A stretch of 64,000 nt of DNA from Alphaproteobacteria bacterium (GTDB taxonomy: Bacteria; Myxococcota_A; UBA796; GCA-2862545), in the NCBI GenBank assembly GCA_020632925.1, contig JACKER010000009.1, positions 372,001 to 436,000 of the forward strand, in the 5' to 3' direction. The translations under genes and the position numbers were made by a program. Positions 1-8,742 of this stretch are shown piece by piece; the first letter of the stretch is position 1, and the number at the start of each line of letters is the position of its first letter. The notes below the pieces were generated by a model that saw only the letters and a program-made list of their open reading frames with translations, was not told the DNA's origin and searched no databases.

Positions 1-1
1 C

Positions 2-796
2 ACGCTGGAGGACGGCCGGGCGATCCACGGCACCACCTGGCCGTCGGAGACCCTGCGCGGCGCCACGTTCTCGGTGATCGGCTTCCCCTCGGGGGGCACG
101 GTCGCCGGCCGCGCGACCTCGCCCGCCTGGGAGGTCGCCCTGCACGAGCTCTACCACCAGCTCGAAGCCCGCGCGGACCACCTGCTCGGCGTCGAGCTGC
201 CGTCCAACCACGCGCTGCTGACCACGGTGGACGGCGAGGTCCTCTCCCCCCGCACCTACGTCCGCGAGGGCACCGGCGAGGCCTTCTACGAGGAGGTGCT
301 CGGGCGTCGCATCCACCCCGAGGTGTGGCGGGACCTCACCCTCCGGGCCGCCGAGGACGTCGTCGAGCCGGGCGACCTGGCGCTCCGGGCCGAGCCGATC
401 CGCAAGGGCGGTGCGCGCAACGCGGACGTGCTCACCGACGGGCTCCGGTCCCTCGGCGACTTCCACGACACCTCGACGCTCGATCTCTCGCGCCCCTCGG
501 ACGACGCGGGCTGGTGGGGCCTGCGCTTCCAGGCGGAGGTGCCGGTCGCCCGGGTGGTCGCCCGCCTCGCGAGCGGGCCGTACGACGAGCCGACCGTGAA
601 GCGCGTCGCGATCGAGGGCTTGAACAGCACCGCGTGGGAGCCGCTCGCCGAGGTCGACGTGAAGGGTCCGACCGTCGACGTGACCCTCGATCCGGAGACC
701 TGGGACGGCGTCCGCGTGCGGGTCCTGGAGCGCGTGCCCGATCGTGAGCCCGCGTGCGCCGAGATCGAGGTGTACCCCCCTGCCGCTGGGGGTTAG
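2..796 (+). CDS. Partial hypothetical protein (5' end missing), possible protease-like, C-terminal beta-sandwich
   Basis: The reading frame is open from base 2 to a TAG at 794-796, so the N-terminus lies outside the window; 264 residues are visible. An HELYHQLE segment occurs in the first third and has the HExxH-like spacing of some zinc hydrolases, but with Tyr-His rather than a clear catalytic Glu, so protease activity is not established. The last ~110 residues alternate hydrophobic and charged residues (WWGLRFQAEVPVARVVARL, VRVRVLERV) and resemble a discoidin/F5-8C-like beta-sandwich. It ends 11 bases before the next gene and may be cotranscribed with it. Function unknown. Confidence 0.6.
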   Translation, partial: TLEDGRAIHGTTWPSETLRGATFSVIGFPSGGTVAGRATSPAWEVALHELYHQLEARADHLLGVELPSNHALLTTVDGEVLSPRTYVREGTGEAFYEEVLGRRIHPEVWRDLTLRAAEDVVEPGDLALRAEPIRKGGARNADVLTDGLRSLGDFHDTSTLDLSRPSDDAGWWGLRFQAEVPVARVVARLASGPYDEPTVKRVAIEGLNSTAWEPLAEVDVKGPTVDVTLDPETWDGVRVRVLERVPDREPACAEIEVYPPAAGG

Positions 797-807
797 ACCC
801 GCCACCC

Positions 808-3141
808 ATGTCCGTCAGCCCTCGCGCCGCGACCGCCTCCGCGATGTTCCTGTTCTCGTTCGGCCTCGTGCTGTTCGAGCTCGCGCTCACCCGGCTGTTC
901 AGCGTGGTGCTCTTCGCCTCCTGGGCGCACCTGGCCATCGGCCTGGCCCTGATGGGCATCAGCATCGGCGCGCTCGCGCAGCACCTGAGGCCCTCGCTCG
1001 TGCCCGACGAGGGGCTCGAGGAGCGCCTGGGCTGGTGGTCGCTCGGGATGGGTGCGAGCGCGGTGCTCGCCGTCCTGTACAGCACGCTGATCCCGGTCAC
1101 GACGCAGTGGGCGGCCGACATCATGGACTATGGCGAGCGCAGCACGCTCGGCTGGGATCTCGTGAACCCCTGGTGGTTCGCGAGCCTGTTGCCCGCGCTG
1201 TCCGTGCCCTTCGCCATCGCTGGCATCGCCTTCGCCGGCACCTTCCAGCGCCGCAAGGAGCACATCGCCCTGCTCTACGGGGCGGACCTCATCGGGGGCG
1301 CCGCCGCGGCGCTCGTGTTCGTGCCGTTGCTGTACACGGTGCCGGGCCCCGACGTGGTGTTCGTGGTGGCGGCCGCGGGCGCGCTCGGGGCGGTGGGCCT
1401 GTTCGCCGCCCGTGGGCGCAAGGGGCTCGCGACGGGGGCCGCCGTGCCGTTGGTGGTCAGCCTCCTGCTGACCGTGATGGCCGCCGTGAACAACGGCGTG
1501 CTCCAGGTGCGGTACTCGGCCGGCTACTCCGAGGAGAACGTCACCTACGTGAAGTGGACCCCGCTCACGCGCCTCGCGATCCACGAGGACAAGCGCGGCC
1601 ACTACATGCTGCTCGACAACGCGAGCGCCTCGGAGATCGTTCGCTCGGAGCCCCGCCGTCGCCAGCTCGCGACGACCGAGCCCAACCGTGCGCTCGTGTG
1701 GCAGATGACGAAGCCGCCGGCGCGGTCCGCCATCCTCGCGGCGTCGGCGGGCCCCGAGGTCGCGGTCGCCCAGCACTACGGGTTCACCGGCATCGAGGCG
1801 GTCGACGTGGCCTCGGAGATCGGGGACATCGTCGCCGAGAAGTACGCCGACGTCGACGTGAACCCGTACACCCACGGCGACACGGTCCGTGTGCTGATGG
1901 ACGGCCGCGCCGCCATCCTCCACAGCGACCACGACTACGACGTCATCCAGATGGTCCACGCGAACCTGCACAGCTCCGCCGGGCAGGTGTCGAACGCGTG
2001 GTCGCCGGCCCTCCTCGAGACCGAGGAGGCGTTCGAGCTCTACCTGTCGAAGCTCACGCCGGACGGGACGCTGTCCTTCGGCCGCGGACCGAAGACGAAG
2101 TACCTCGTGCACGCCTGCGTCGCGGCCATGGAGTCGCTCGGGATCGAGAACCCGGAGCGCAAGATCGTGTGGGTGCAGGGCCCCGCCTCGGTCTTCCTCG
2201 CCAAGAAGCGGGACTGGACGCCCGACGAGGTCGCGCGCATCGCGGAGCTGATCAAGGCGCGCAAGGGCCAGTACGTCTACTACGACCCGACCAAGCCCGA
2301 TCGCGGCAAGTGGAACGGCGCGCTCAAGACGGCCCTCCTGACGGACGACCGGCCGTACCTCGAGTCCGGGTCCGAGGCCTGGGCCTCGCTCTGGGAGGCG
2401 CTGGCGCACTTCGCAGGCGTGGGCTCGGAGGAGGTCCAGGCGGCGACGATCGTGTACCACGCGCTCGTGCTGCAGGCGCTGTACACCGTGGTGATCGGCG
2501 GCATCTGCGTCATCGTGCCGATGTTCCTGCGCGGCCGCGAGCTCGCCGGCATCCGCGGCGTGGGCCCTGGCCTGCTCTACGTCGCCTGCCTCGGCTACGG
2601 GTACCTCGCGATCGAGACGGTACTGCTCCACCAGCTGGTGCTCTTCGTCGGCCACCCCACGTACGCGATCACCGTGGTCATCCTCTCCATGCTGCTGTTC
2701 AGCGGCATCGGCTCCATGCTCGTCGAGCGCATCCCCGAGTCGTCGCACGGCCGGGCGCTGACGCTGGCGCTGATCGGGGTCGTGGTGCTCGGCGCGATCC
2801 AGGGCTTCGTCGTGCCGCCGATCCTCTCGGCCACCGCGCTCGGGCTGCCGATCGCCGTGCGCGCGGGCATCGTGGTGCTCGTGCTTGCGCCGCTCGGGCT
2901 CGTGATGGGCCTGCCCTTCCCCCTCGCCATGCGGCTGCTGCGGCCCGAGGCGGCGGGGCTCGTCCCGTGGGCCTGGGCCGTCAACGGCTGGCTCTCGGTG
3001 ACCGCGTCGATGGGGACGGTCATCCTGTCGCGCATCGCGGGGTACCACGTGGCCTTCGTCGTCGCGCTGCTGGCGTACGCCGGCGCGGCACTGCTGGCGC
3101 CCTCCATCCCGAAGATCGGCCGGGCGACGGCCGAGCGCTGA
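808..3141 (+). CDS. Spermidine-synthase-like polytopic membrane protein
   Basis: This 777-residue protein has hydrophobic N-terminal segments (MFLFSFGLVLFELALTRLF onward), a soluble centre and further C-terminal membrane helices. That is the layout of bacterial membrane proteins that embed a SpeE-like methyltransferase fold. In the centre the Rossmann glycine motif is degraded to AASAGPEVAVAQHYG, followed by an acidic strand (IEAVDV) and DGRAAIL..YDVIQM, matching the fold but not an intact catalytic site. The ATG at 808 is chosen because it directly precedes the first membrane helix. Transport or sensing of a polyamine-like molecule is only an inference from the fold. Confidence 0.75.
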   Translation: MSVSPRAATASAMFLFSFGLVLFELALTRLFSVVLFASWAHLAIGLALMGISIGALAQHLRPSLVPDEGLEERLGWWSLGMGASAVLAVLYSTLIPVTTQWAADIMDYGERSTLGWDLVNPWWFASLLPALSVPFAIAGIAFAGTFQRRKEHIALLYGADLIGGAAAALVFVPLLYTVPGPDVVFVVAAAGALGAVGLFAARGRKGLATGAAVPLVVSLLLTVMAAVNNGVLQVRYSAGYSEENVTYVKWTPLTRLAIHEDKRGHYMLLDNASASEIVRSEPRRRQLATTEPNRALVWQMTKPPARSAILAASAGPEVAVAQHYGFTGIEAVDVASEIGDIVAEKYADVDVNPYTHGDTVRVLMDGRAAILHSDHDYDVIQMVHANLHSSAGQVSNAWSPALLETEEAFELYLSKLTPDGTLSFGRGPKTKYLVHACVAAMESLGIENPERKIVWVQGPASVFLAKKRDWTPDEVARIAELIKARKGQYVYYDPTKPDRGKWNGALKTALLTDDRPYLESGSEAWASLWEALAHFAGVGSEEVQAATIVYHALVLQALYTVVIGGICVIVPMFLRGRELAGIRGVGPGLLYVACLGYGYLAIETVLLHQLVLFVGHPTYAITVVILSMLLFSGIGSMLVERIPESSHGRALTLALIGVVVLGAIQGFVVPPILSATALGLPIAVRAGIVVLVLAPLGLVMGLPFPLAMRLLRPEAAGLVPWAWAVNGWLSVTASMGTVILSRIAGYHVAFVVALLAYAGAALLAPSIPKIGRATAER

Positions 3142-3235
3142 GCGGCGTTTGCAGGGTTCGCGTCCGCGGCCACGTAAGCAGGGACGAGGTCGCGCGTTGG
3201 GGAACCGCGGCCCCTCCGGGTGGTCGGGAGGTCCT

Positions 3236-3838
3236 GTGCTCCGAAGCCTGCTCACGATCGACGGCCTCGTGGCCCGGACCCGTCCCGCGTGGGGCTGGCT
3301 GGGGCAGGTCGCGTTGTGCTGGCTCGGGGCCCACCTCGCGGCGGACACGCTGGACGACCTGCTGGGCGGGTGGCTGGCGGGCTGCGGGATCGCCTGGCCG
3401 GAGCCCGAGCAGCCGCTGATCGCGGGGACCTGGGCGGCCGTGGTGATCGAGCTCGTGGTCGCCGGCTGGGTCCTCTGGGTGCGCTCGCGAAGCCTCGACC
3501 AGCTCCGCACCGCGAAGGAGTGGACACGCCGCTGGTCGATCCGCGCGATCGTGGCACCCGTCGCGTTCGGGGTCTTCGGGTTGGCGGGCGCCTGGGTGCT
3601 GGCGATGGCGGTCGAGGACGGCCTCGCCCCGCTGTGGCCGGCGGTCGCGGGTCCCGCAGGCACCGTCACGGGCCTGGTGATCGCGGCGCGACTGGCCGTG
3701 CCGGGCGCCTGGCGCACGGTCGTCGGGACGCCGGTCCCCCGACGGCGCTGGGATGGCGCGCTCGCGGCGGCCCCCGTGCTGCTGCTCACCGTCCTCGCCG
3801 CACGCCACGGCCTCCCGGTGTGGGGGTGGCTGCCGTGA
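3236..3838 (+). CDS. Hypothetical polytopic membrane protein
   Basis: A 200-residue protein with about five hydrophobic segments (around WLGQVALCWLGAHLAA, AAVVIELVVAGWVLWV, VAPVAFGVFGLAGAWVLAM, TVTGLVIAARLAV and AAAPVLLLTVLAA). I chose the GTG at 3236 because GGGAGG lies just upstream; the longer frame from 3149 has a low-complexity Arg-rich leader unlike real protein. Its TGA overlaps the GTG of the downstream M23 peptidase (GTGA), so the two are translationally coupled and may act together at the envelope. I recognise no family. Confidence 0.65.
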   Translation: MLRSLLTIDGLVARTRPAWGWLGQVALCWLGAHLAADTLDDLLGGWLAGCGIAWPEPEQPLIAGTWAAVVIELVVAGWVLWVRSRSLDQLRTAKEWTRRWSIRAIVAPVAFGVFGLAGAWVLAMAVEDGLAPLWPAVAGPAGTVTGLVIAARLAVPGAWRTVVGTPVPRRRWDGALAAAPVLLLTVLAARHGLPVWGWLP

Positions 3839-4860
3839 GCGTCATCCGCGAAGCGCTCTACGAGCAGGGGTCCTCGCGTCGACGGTCGGCGCCGAGCGGA
3901 CGGTCGCCGCGGTGGGGGCTGCTGGACCTGTGCCTGACCTTGCTGGTGGTGGCCGCGATGATCACGCGGACGCCCACGGGTGGGTTGCTGACCTATGGCT
4001 GGGAGCGCCTGCGGGGCCACAGCGCCGACCTGCCCACGCTGACGGCCTGGTTCAGCTCGGGGGCCGCCGCACCGCCCGCCGAGATCCTGGACGCGCTACC
4101 CGCACCCCTCCCCGCGGTGCCCGACGCGCTGCCCGAGCCCTGGCGCACGGCCACGCACAGCAGCCTGGCGAACCGCATCCCCCACCCGCTGCGCGACCGG
4201 CTGAAGGCCGAGGGCCAGCCGGTGGACGCCGAGCACGCGCTGCTCGCGATCGACGAGCTGTTCCGCCAGACCGAGGACCCGACGTTGGCGCTCGAGCAGG
4301 CGGCGCTGGGGTCGGACGCGGTGACGCGCGCGGTCGGCAGGGCGGCGGCGGCGGGCGAGGACGAGCCCCAGCGCTTCGAGTCGCACCGGCGCTTCCTGTC
4401 GGCCTCGGCGGCGGACGAGGCGGACCGCTTCGTCGGCGGGACGGTCGCGCTCGCGACGGTGCTGGATCTCGCGTGGCCGCTGCAGGTCGAGCACCGGGTC
4501 ACGAGCCCGTACGGCGAGCGGATGCACCCGACGCTCAAGGTCCGCAAGTTCCACGACGGCGTCGACCTGTCCGTGCCCATCGGCACCGAGATCCACGCCG
4601 CGCAGGCCGGGAAGCTCGCGGTCGTCGGAAAGGGCGGCGCCTCCGGGAACTACGTCGTCATGGACCACGGCTTCGGCGTCCGCACGTCCTACTGCCACCT
4701 CTCCGAGACGCCGCTGGCGCGCGGGACCGAGGTCGAGCGCGGCGACGTGATCGCGCTGTCCGGCAACACCGGCCGCTCCACCGGTCCGCACCTGCACTAC
4801 GGCGTCCGCATCGCCGGCAAGACCGTCGACCCCGAGCGCTTCCGCGTCACCAAGCCGTAG
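3835..4860 (+). CDS. M23-family metallopeptidase (LytM/LysM-type peptidoglycan endopeptidase)
   Basis: The 341-residue protein has one N-terminal membrane segment (LLDLCLTLLVVAAMI), a variable helical middle and a C-terminal M23 (LytM) domain. The zinc-binding features are present: YGERMHP, FHDGVDLSVPIGTEI (His and Asp ligands), and HLHYGV near the end, with GNTGRSTGPHLHYG characteristic of the family. Such enzymes cut or regulate cutting of peptidoglycan cross-bridges in the periplasm. The GTG start at 3835 overlaps the TGA of the preceding membrane gene. A double hairpin follows the stop, consistent with the operon ending here. Confidence 0.88.
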   Translation: MSVIREALYEQGSSRRRSAPSGRSPRWGLLDLCLTLLVVAAMITRTPTGGLLTYGWERLRGHSADLPTLTAWFSSGAAAPPAEILDALPAPLPAVPDALPEPWRTATHSSLANRIPHPLRDRLKAEGQPVDAEHALLAIDELFRQTEDPTLALEQAALGSDAVTRAVGRAAAAGEDEPQRFESHRRFLSASAADEADRFVGGTVALATVLDLAWPLQVEHRVTSPYGERMHPTLKVRKFHDGVDLSVPIGTEIHAAQAGKLAVVGKGGASGNYVVMDHGFGVRTSYCHLSETPLARGTEVERGDVIALSGNTGRSTGPHLHYGVRIAGKTVDPERFRVTKP

Positions 4861-4912
4861 GGGGCAAGGCCAGCCCCCAGGGTGGGGGGTGGCGAGGGGG
4901 GCAAAGCCCCCC
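4860..4912. terminator. Paired GC hairpins between convergent genes
   Basis: Two stems sit between the M23 gene and the converging solute-binding protein gene. GGGGGC (4860-4865) pairs with GCCCCC (4873-4878), and GGGGGGC (4896-4902) pairs with GCCCCCC (4906-4912) across an AAA loop. There is no strong T-run on either strand, so this is a probable bidirectional transcript end rather than a textbook intrinsic terminator. Confidence 0.5.
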
Positions 4913-4923
4913 TACGGCCTCGA

Positions 4924-5832
4924 TCATTCGATCGTGACGTCGACGAAGTCGAGGAGCAGCCGATCGACCTCGAGCTCGGACTCACGGAGCGTGCGCAGGT
5001 TCAGGACCACCAGCAGCCGCTGCGGATCCTCCGCCGGCAGGACCGCGGGCGAGGCGCCGTCGAGGATCTGGTGGACCAAGGCCACGGCCTGCTCTCCGAC
5101 TCCCACGGGGTCCGGCACCATCGTGAACAGCCCGCCGGCCTCCACCATCGAGCGGGTGTCGACCAGGACCGGGAGGTGACGGCGGCGGGCCTCCTCGGAC
5201 AGCGTCCGGTATCCGGAGGTCGTGAGGATGTGGCGGTCGGGGGGCAGCCACAGCGCGTCCACCCCCTGCTGCGCCAGATCGGCGAAGGCCCGACGCACCC
5301 CTCGCGGGCTGTCGACCTCCACCACCACCAGCTCCCTCCCGAGCTCCTCGGCGGCGGCGCTCATCGCGGCGATCCGCTCGTCGCTCGTCCCCTCGCCCCG
5401 GATCACGCCGATCTGCTGGACGTCCGGGAAGAACCCCGTGAACTGCGACAGGAAGGTGACGGGCTCGACGTCCATCGTCACGCCCGTCACCTGGTTGCCG
5501 ACGATGCCGTACCGCTCGGGGTCGAGCAGCGTCGCGTACACCAGCGGCGTCGACGGCATCAGGCGCTTCACCGTGTACGCCGCCTTGGCGCCCACGCAGA
5601 ACACGACGTCGGGATCCGACGCCTTGAGCTGGTTCGCGACCTGGCTCGCCTCGGACGCCCGCCCGTGCAGGTTGTACACCCGGGCCTGCTGTCCGAGCGC
5701 CGCCAGGAAGGCCTCCGTCGGCTCGCGGTACGCGTCGAGCTCGTCGCTGACGACGACGGCGACCTGCACCATCCCGGCGTCCGCGGGCGCGAACCAGGAG
5801 GACAGCAGGAGCAGGCTACTGGCAGGTGACAT
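4924..5832 (-). CDS. ABC transporter substrate-binding protein (TrpX/PF04392-like), orphan
   Basis: A 302-residue exported protein. The ATG at 5832 gives a short signal peptide (MSPASSLLLLSSWFAPADAG), which decides the start over a longer frame with an Arg-rich leader. The mature part has two Rossmann-type lobes: DPDVVFCVGAKAAYTVKRLM and PLVYATLLDPERYG in the first, FFPDVQQIGVIRGEGTSDERIAAM in the second, ending with GEQAVALVHQILDG. This pattern is typical of the TrpX-like ABC substrate-binding family. No permease or ATPase gene is adjacent. Instead its start overlaps the 3' end of a Ser/Thr kinase gene by 17 bases, implying coupled expression, so it may serve as a sensor component rather than a transporter part. 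Confidence 0.82.
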   Translation of the reverse strand: MSPASSLLLLSSWFAPADAGMVQVAVVVSDELDAYREPTEAFLAALGQQARVYNLHGRASEASQVANQLKASDPDVVFCVGAKAAYTVKRLMPSTPLVYATLLDPERYGIVGNQVTGVTMDVEPVTFLSQFTGFFPDVQQIGVIRGEGTSDERIAAMSAAAEELGRELVVVEVDSPRGVRRAFADLAQQGVDALWLPPDRHILTTSGYRTLSEEARRRHLPVLVDTRSMVEAGGLFTMVPDPVGVGEQAVALVHQILDGASPAVLPAEDPQRLLVVLNLRTLRESELEVDRLLLDFVDVTIE

Positions 5833-7522
5833 TGGTGTTGGCGTTCTTCTGGATGGTGACCGAGCGGTCGCAGGACTTGCCCGCCACCCCGACCGTGTGG
5901 CGACCGACGGGGACACGGTACCCGCGGAGCGGCGTGATGCCTACCTCCTCGCCGTCCACCAGCACCGCCAGCCCCTTCGGATCGCTGTTCACGTTGAGCA
6001 GCCCGGTCTCCGATGGCGCCACGACCGGCTCCGGCGCCGACACCACGGGCTGCGCCACCGGCTCCGGGACCGGCGCAACCGGCGCCACGGGCTCCGGCTC
6101 GGGGTCCGGCGGTGGGGGTGGAGCAGGCGGCGGCACCGGACGCACGGGACGCGGCCCGATGGCAGGCTGGGGGACCGGCTCGGCGTGTGGCTCGGGTGCG
6201 GCTGGCGCAGGGTCGGGGTGCGCCGCAGGCACGACGGGGGCGGTGGACATCGGGGGAGGCGGCGTGGGCAGAGGGACCGTGAGCTCCTCGTCCGGTGGCC
6301 CCTGGTGACCGCCCGCGAACAGCAGGTACCCGCCGACCAACAGCACCGTGACGGCGGCCGCCGCCACCACCGCCGACACCAGCGAGGCGAGCACGACCGA
6401 GCCACCGAGCACGCCGATCCGGGTGACGGTGAGGCTCTCGGGCTCGGCGAGCGTGCCGTGGGGATCGGAGACCAGCGGCGCGGCGTCGAGCTCCGGGGCC
6501 GGGGGCGCGGTGATCTCTCCCGTCTCCGTGATCTCCACCCGAGCGTAGCTCTCCATCTTCGCCTGGAGCCGGTGGGTCAGCTCGGGGTCCACCGCGCTGA
6601 GGAAGGCAGCGAGCTGGTCCCCGGTCGGGAGCCCCCCGAGGGTGTCGGCCACCGCGCGCAGATCGGAGGCCATCTCCGCCGCCGAGGCGTACCGATCGGC
6701 CGGACTGCTGGCCAGCGCGCGGTCGTGCACCCGCTGCAGCCCCGCCACCTCCGAGACCTCGGGGACATTGGGCATGGCGGGCCGTCCGGCGAGCATGCGG
6801 TGGAGCACCTGGACCTGGTTGAGCCCGAAGAACGGGGAGGTCCCCGAGAGCAGCTCGTGCAGCGTCAGACCGACGGCGTACAGGTCGGCGCGATGGTCCA
6901 CCGCCTGCCCCGTGATCTGCTCGGGGGCCATGTAGGACACCTTCCCCTTCACGTGGTCGGTGCTCGTCCGCTCCAGCCGGTCGGTCGCCTTCGCCACCCC
7001 GAAGTCGATCAGCTTGATGTCCCCTCGGATGCTGATCATGATGTTCCGCGGGTTCACGTCGCGGTGGACGATGCCCATCCGCTTGCCGAACGTGTCGCGC
7101 TTGGTGTGCGCGTACTCGAGGGCGTCGAGCACGTCCGCCACGATCTTGAGCGCGACGCGGACGGGGACTCGCTGCCCTCGCTCCCGGAGGACGTTGATCA
7201 GGTGGCGGACGTCGATGCCGGCGACGTACTCCAGCGCGAGGTAGTACTCGTCACCCACCTTGCCGAAGTCGTAGACCGTCCCGATCTTCTCGTGATGGAG
7301 CTCCGACGTGATCCTCGCTTCGTCCCTGAACATACGAACGAAGGACTCGTCGGCGGACCGATCGGCCTTGATACGCTTGATGACGGCGAAGCGAACGAAC
7401 GACTGGTGGTCGACCACCTTGCGCGCGAGGTCCACCTCGGACATGCCGCCCGAGCCGAGGCGCTCCAACAGGACGTAGTCCGCATAGGGTCGCGGATAGG
7501 TCTCACCCACGCGGGACATCAT
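5816..7522 (-). CDS. Membrane Ser/Thr protein kinase with proline-rich linker and PEGA-like domain
   Basis: 568 residues. The N-terminal Hanks-type kinase domain (about 16-290) has a LGSGGMSEV glycine loop, VIKRIK lysine, IHRDVNPRN-type catalytic loop, DFG and MAPEQ. In the catalytic loop the usual Lys of HRDxKPxN is Asn, a substitution of the sort seen in myxobacterial kinases. A single membrane helix (VTVLLVGGYLLFA) follows, then a Pro/Glu-rich stretch, and a C-terminal LLNVNSDPKGLAVLVDGEEVG segment typical of PEGA domains, predicted to be outside the inner membrane. The downstream overlapping solute-binding protein suggests a ligand-linked signalling pair. Confidence 0.9.
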   Translation of the reverse strand: MMSRVGETYPRPYADYVLLERLGSGGMSEVDLARKVVDHQSFVRFAVIKRIKADRSADESFVRMFRDEARITSELHHEKIGTVYDFGKVGDEYYLALEYVAGIDVRHLINVLRERGQRVPVRVALKIVADVLDALEYAHTKRDTFGKRMGIVHRDVNPRNIMISIRGDIKLIDFGVAKATDRLERTSTDHVKGKVSYMAPEQITGQAVDHRADLYAVGLTLHELLSGTSPFFGLNQVQVLHRMLAGRPAMPNVPEVSEVAGLQRVHDRALASSPADRYASAAEMASDLRAVADTLGGLPTGDQLAAFLSAVDPELTHRLQAKMESYARVEITETGEITAPPAPELDAAPLVSDPHGTLAEPESLTVTRIGVLGGSVVLASLVSAVVAAAAVTVLLVGGYLLFAGGHQGPPDEELTVPLPTPPPPMSTAPVVPAAHPDPAPAAPEPHAEPVPQPAIGPRPVRPVPPPAPPPPPDPEPEPVAPVAPVPEPVAQPVVSAPEPVVAPSETGLLNVNSDPKGLAVLVDGEEVGITPLRGYRVPVGRHTVGVAGKSCDRSVTIQKNANTNVTCQ

Positions 7523-7549
7523 AGTGCGACGCGGAGGGCGGACGCGCCG

Positions 7550-8185
7550 TCAGCTGCCGTCGCTGGTCGCCGCCTGGTCCTGCTCGGCCCAGGCCCGCTT
7601 GAGCTCGCGCCGCCTGGAGCGGGGGATCGAGGTCCCCCGGAGGTCCACGTAGGTGGACTGGAGCAGGGGCTCGACCTCGATCGTGTGGGTGTAGAAGTGG
7701 TACACGCCGCCGGGGAGCCTCCCCTGGTACAGACAGGAGGTGCGCACGCGCTCCTGCGCGAACGCGATGGCGCGCGCCTGATCGGGGTCGAAGGGGATCT
7801 GCTCGGCTTCGAGCACGATGTTCGAGCCCGCGTCGCACGCCAGGAAGACCGTGCCGTAGCGGTGGTCGAGGTCCCACAGCCAGTCCACCGCCGTCCGGTT
7901 GTCGTCGGAGCGGTCCTTCGCCGACATCAGCCGGAGGTAGACCTCCTGGATGTCGCCGGACAGCCGGGCCGACTCCGCGCCGCGCATCCAGTCGCCGTAC
8001 GACGGCTCGACCCCGGTCGCGAGCAGCTCCTGGAACGTGCGCTCCACGCCGGCCCAGGCGTTGCGCGCGGCCAGGGCCTCGAGCTCGACCGACAGGCGAC
8101 GGTACTCGGCGGGATCGGGTTCGGGCTCGACGACGGGCGCAGCCGGACCCGCCAGAGCGCCGGCCACCCACCAGCACAACGACAT
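7550..8185 (-). CDS. Hypothetical exported protein
   Basis: 211 residues starting at ATG 8185 with a short hydrophobic signal (MSLCWWVAGALAGPAAPVVE). The mature N-terminus is helical (YRRLSVELEALAARNAWAGVERTFQELLATG), a pattern seen in many myxobacterial periplasmic proteins of unknown function. It then has a mixed region with YHFYTHTIEVEPLLQSTYVDL and a basic C-terminal tail. It lies 27 bases upstream of the PEGA kinase on the same strand, so the two may be cotranscribed. No catalytic motif was recognised. Confidence 0.7.
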   Translation of the reverse strand: MSLCWWVAGALAGPAAPVVEPEPDPAEYRRLSVELEALAARNAWAGVERTFQELLATGVEPSYGDWMRGAESARLSGDIQEVYLRLMSAKDRSDDNRTAVDWLWDLDHRYGTVFLACDAGSNIVLEAEQIPFDPDQARAIAFAQERVRTSCLYQGRLPGGVYHFYTHTIEVEPLLQSTYVDLRGTSIPRSRRRELKRAWAEQDQAATSDGS

Positions 8186-8231
8186 GGAGGGTCCGAAGAG
8201 GGGGCGTGAGGAGGGGCGCCCCTGCGCGACA

Positions 8232-8741
8232 TCATACCCCGTCGCGCGACAGGAACGACCAACGCAGCTCGCCCGCCACCCGCGCGGCCGCGGATCCGTA
8301 GACCGCGAGCACCGCGATCGCGACCAACGCGCCCAGGCCGATCGCGATCGGACCGTCCCCCCGCAGCGTTCCGATCGACGCCAGCCAGACCGGGGCCAGC
8401 AGGAGGGTCCAGGGAGGCGCCCAGCGGACCTGCAGCTCCACGCCGCCACGCGCCTGGGCCAGGATCACGCAGCCGTGCAGCCCCATCGGCACGCCGCGCT
8501 CCCCCGACACGCCCCACCATCGCACGAGGTTGGGGGTCGTCCGCTCCCAGACCACGGTCGGTGTGCGCCCCATCCCCATCGGCGGCGGACGAGGGATCGG
8601 CACCAGGCGACCGGGGACGGGCAGCCCGACCAGGAACCAGCCGTCGAAGCGCCGGCGGACCAGCACGCGGGTCTCCAGGAAGAGCCCGCCGAACAACAGC
8701 AGCGCCGCGAGGAGCGCGACCGGCAGGCTCCCCTCGCCCAC
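8232..8741 (-). CDS. Hypothetical membrane protein
   Basis: 169 residues with one N-terminal helix (LPVALLAALLLFGGLFLETRVLV), a Pro-rich soluble segment (VPIPRPPPMGMGRTP) and two closely spaced C-terminal hydrophobic segments (WTLLLAPVWLASIGTL, AIGLGALVAIAVLAVYG). It lies one base from the MBL-fold hydrolase gene upstream and 46 bases before the next gene downstream, so it is probably part of one minus-strand transcript. No family recognised. Confidence 0.65.
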   Translation of the reverse strand: MGEGSLPVALLAALLLFGGLFLETRVLVRRRFDGWFLVGLPVPGRLVPIPRPPPMGMGRTPTVVWERTTPNLVRWWGVSGERGVPMGLHGCVILAQARGGVELQVRWAPPWTLLLAPVWLASIGTLRGDGPIAIGLGALVAIAVLAVYGSAAARVAGELRWSFLSRDGV

Positions 8742-8742
8742 C

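Noticed and set aside
74..796. Start of the first gene at base 74
   Set aside because: The frame is open upstream to base 2 with coding-like content, so the gene enters from outside the window.
793..4020. A 1075-residue minus-strand open frame over the membrane protein and M23 genes
   Set aside because: It is dominated by Arg/His/Gly/Pro low complexity and lies entirely antisense to well-supported genes; long shadow frames are expected at ~70% G+C.
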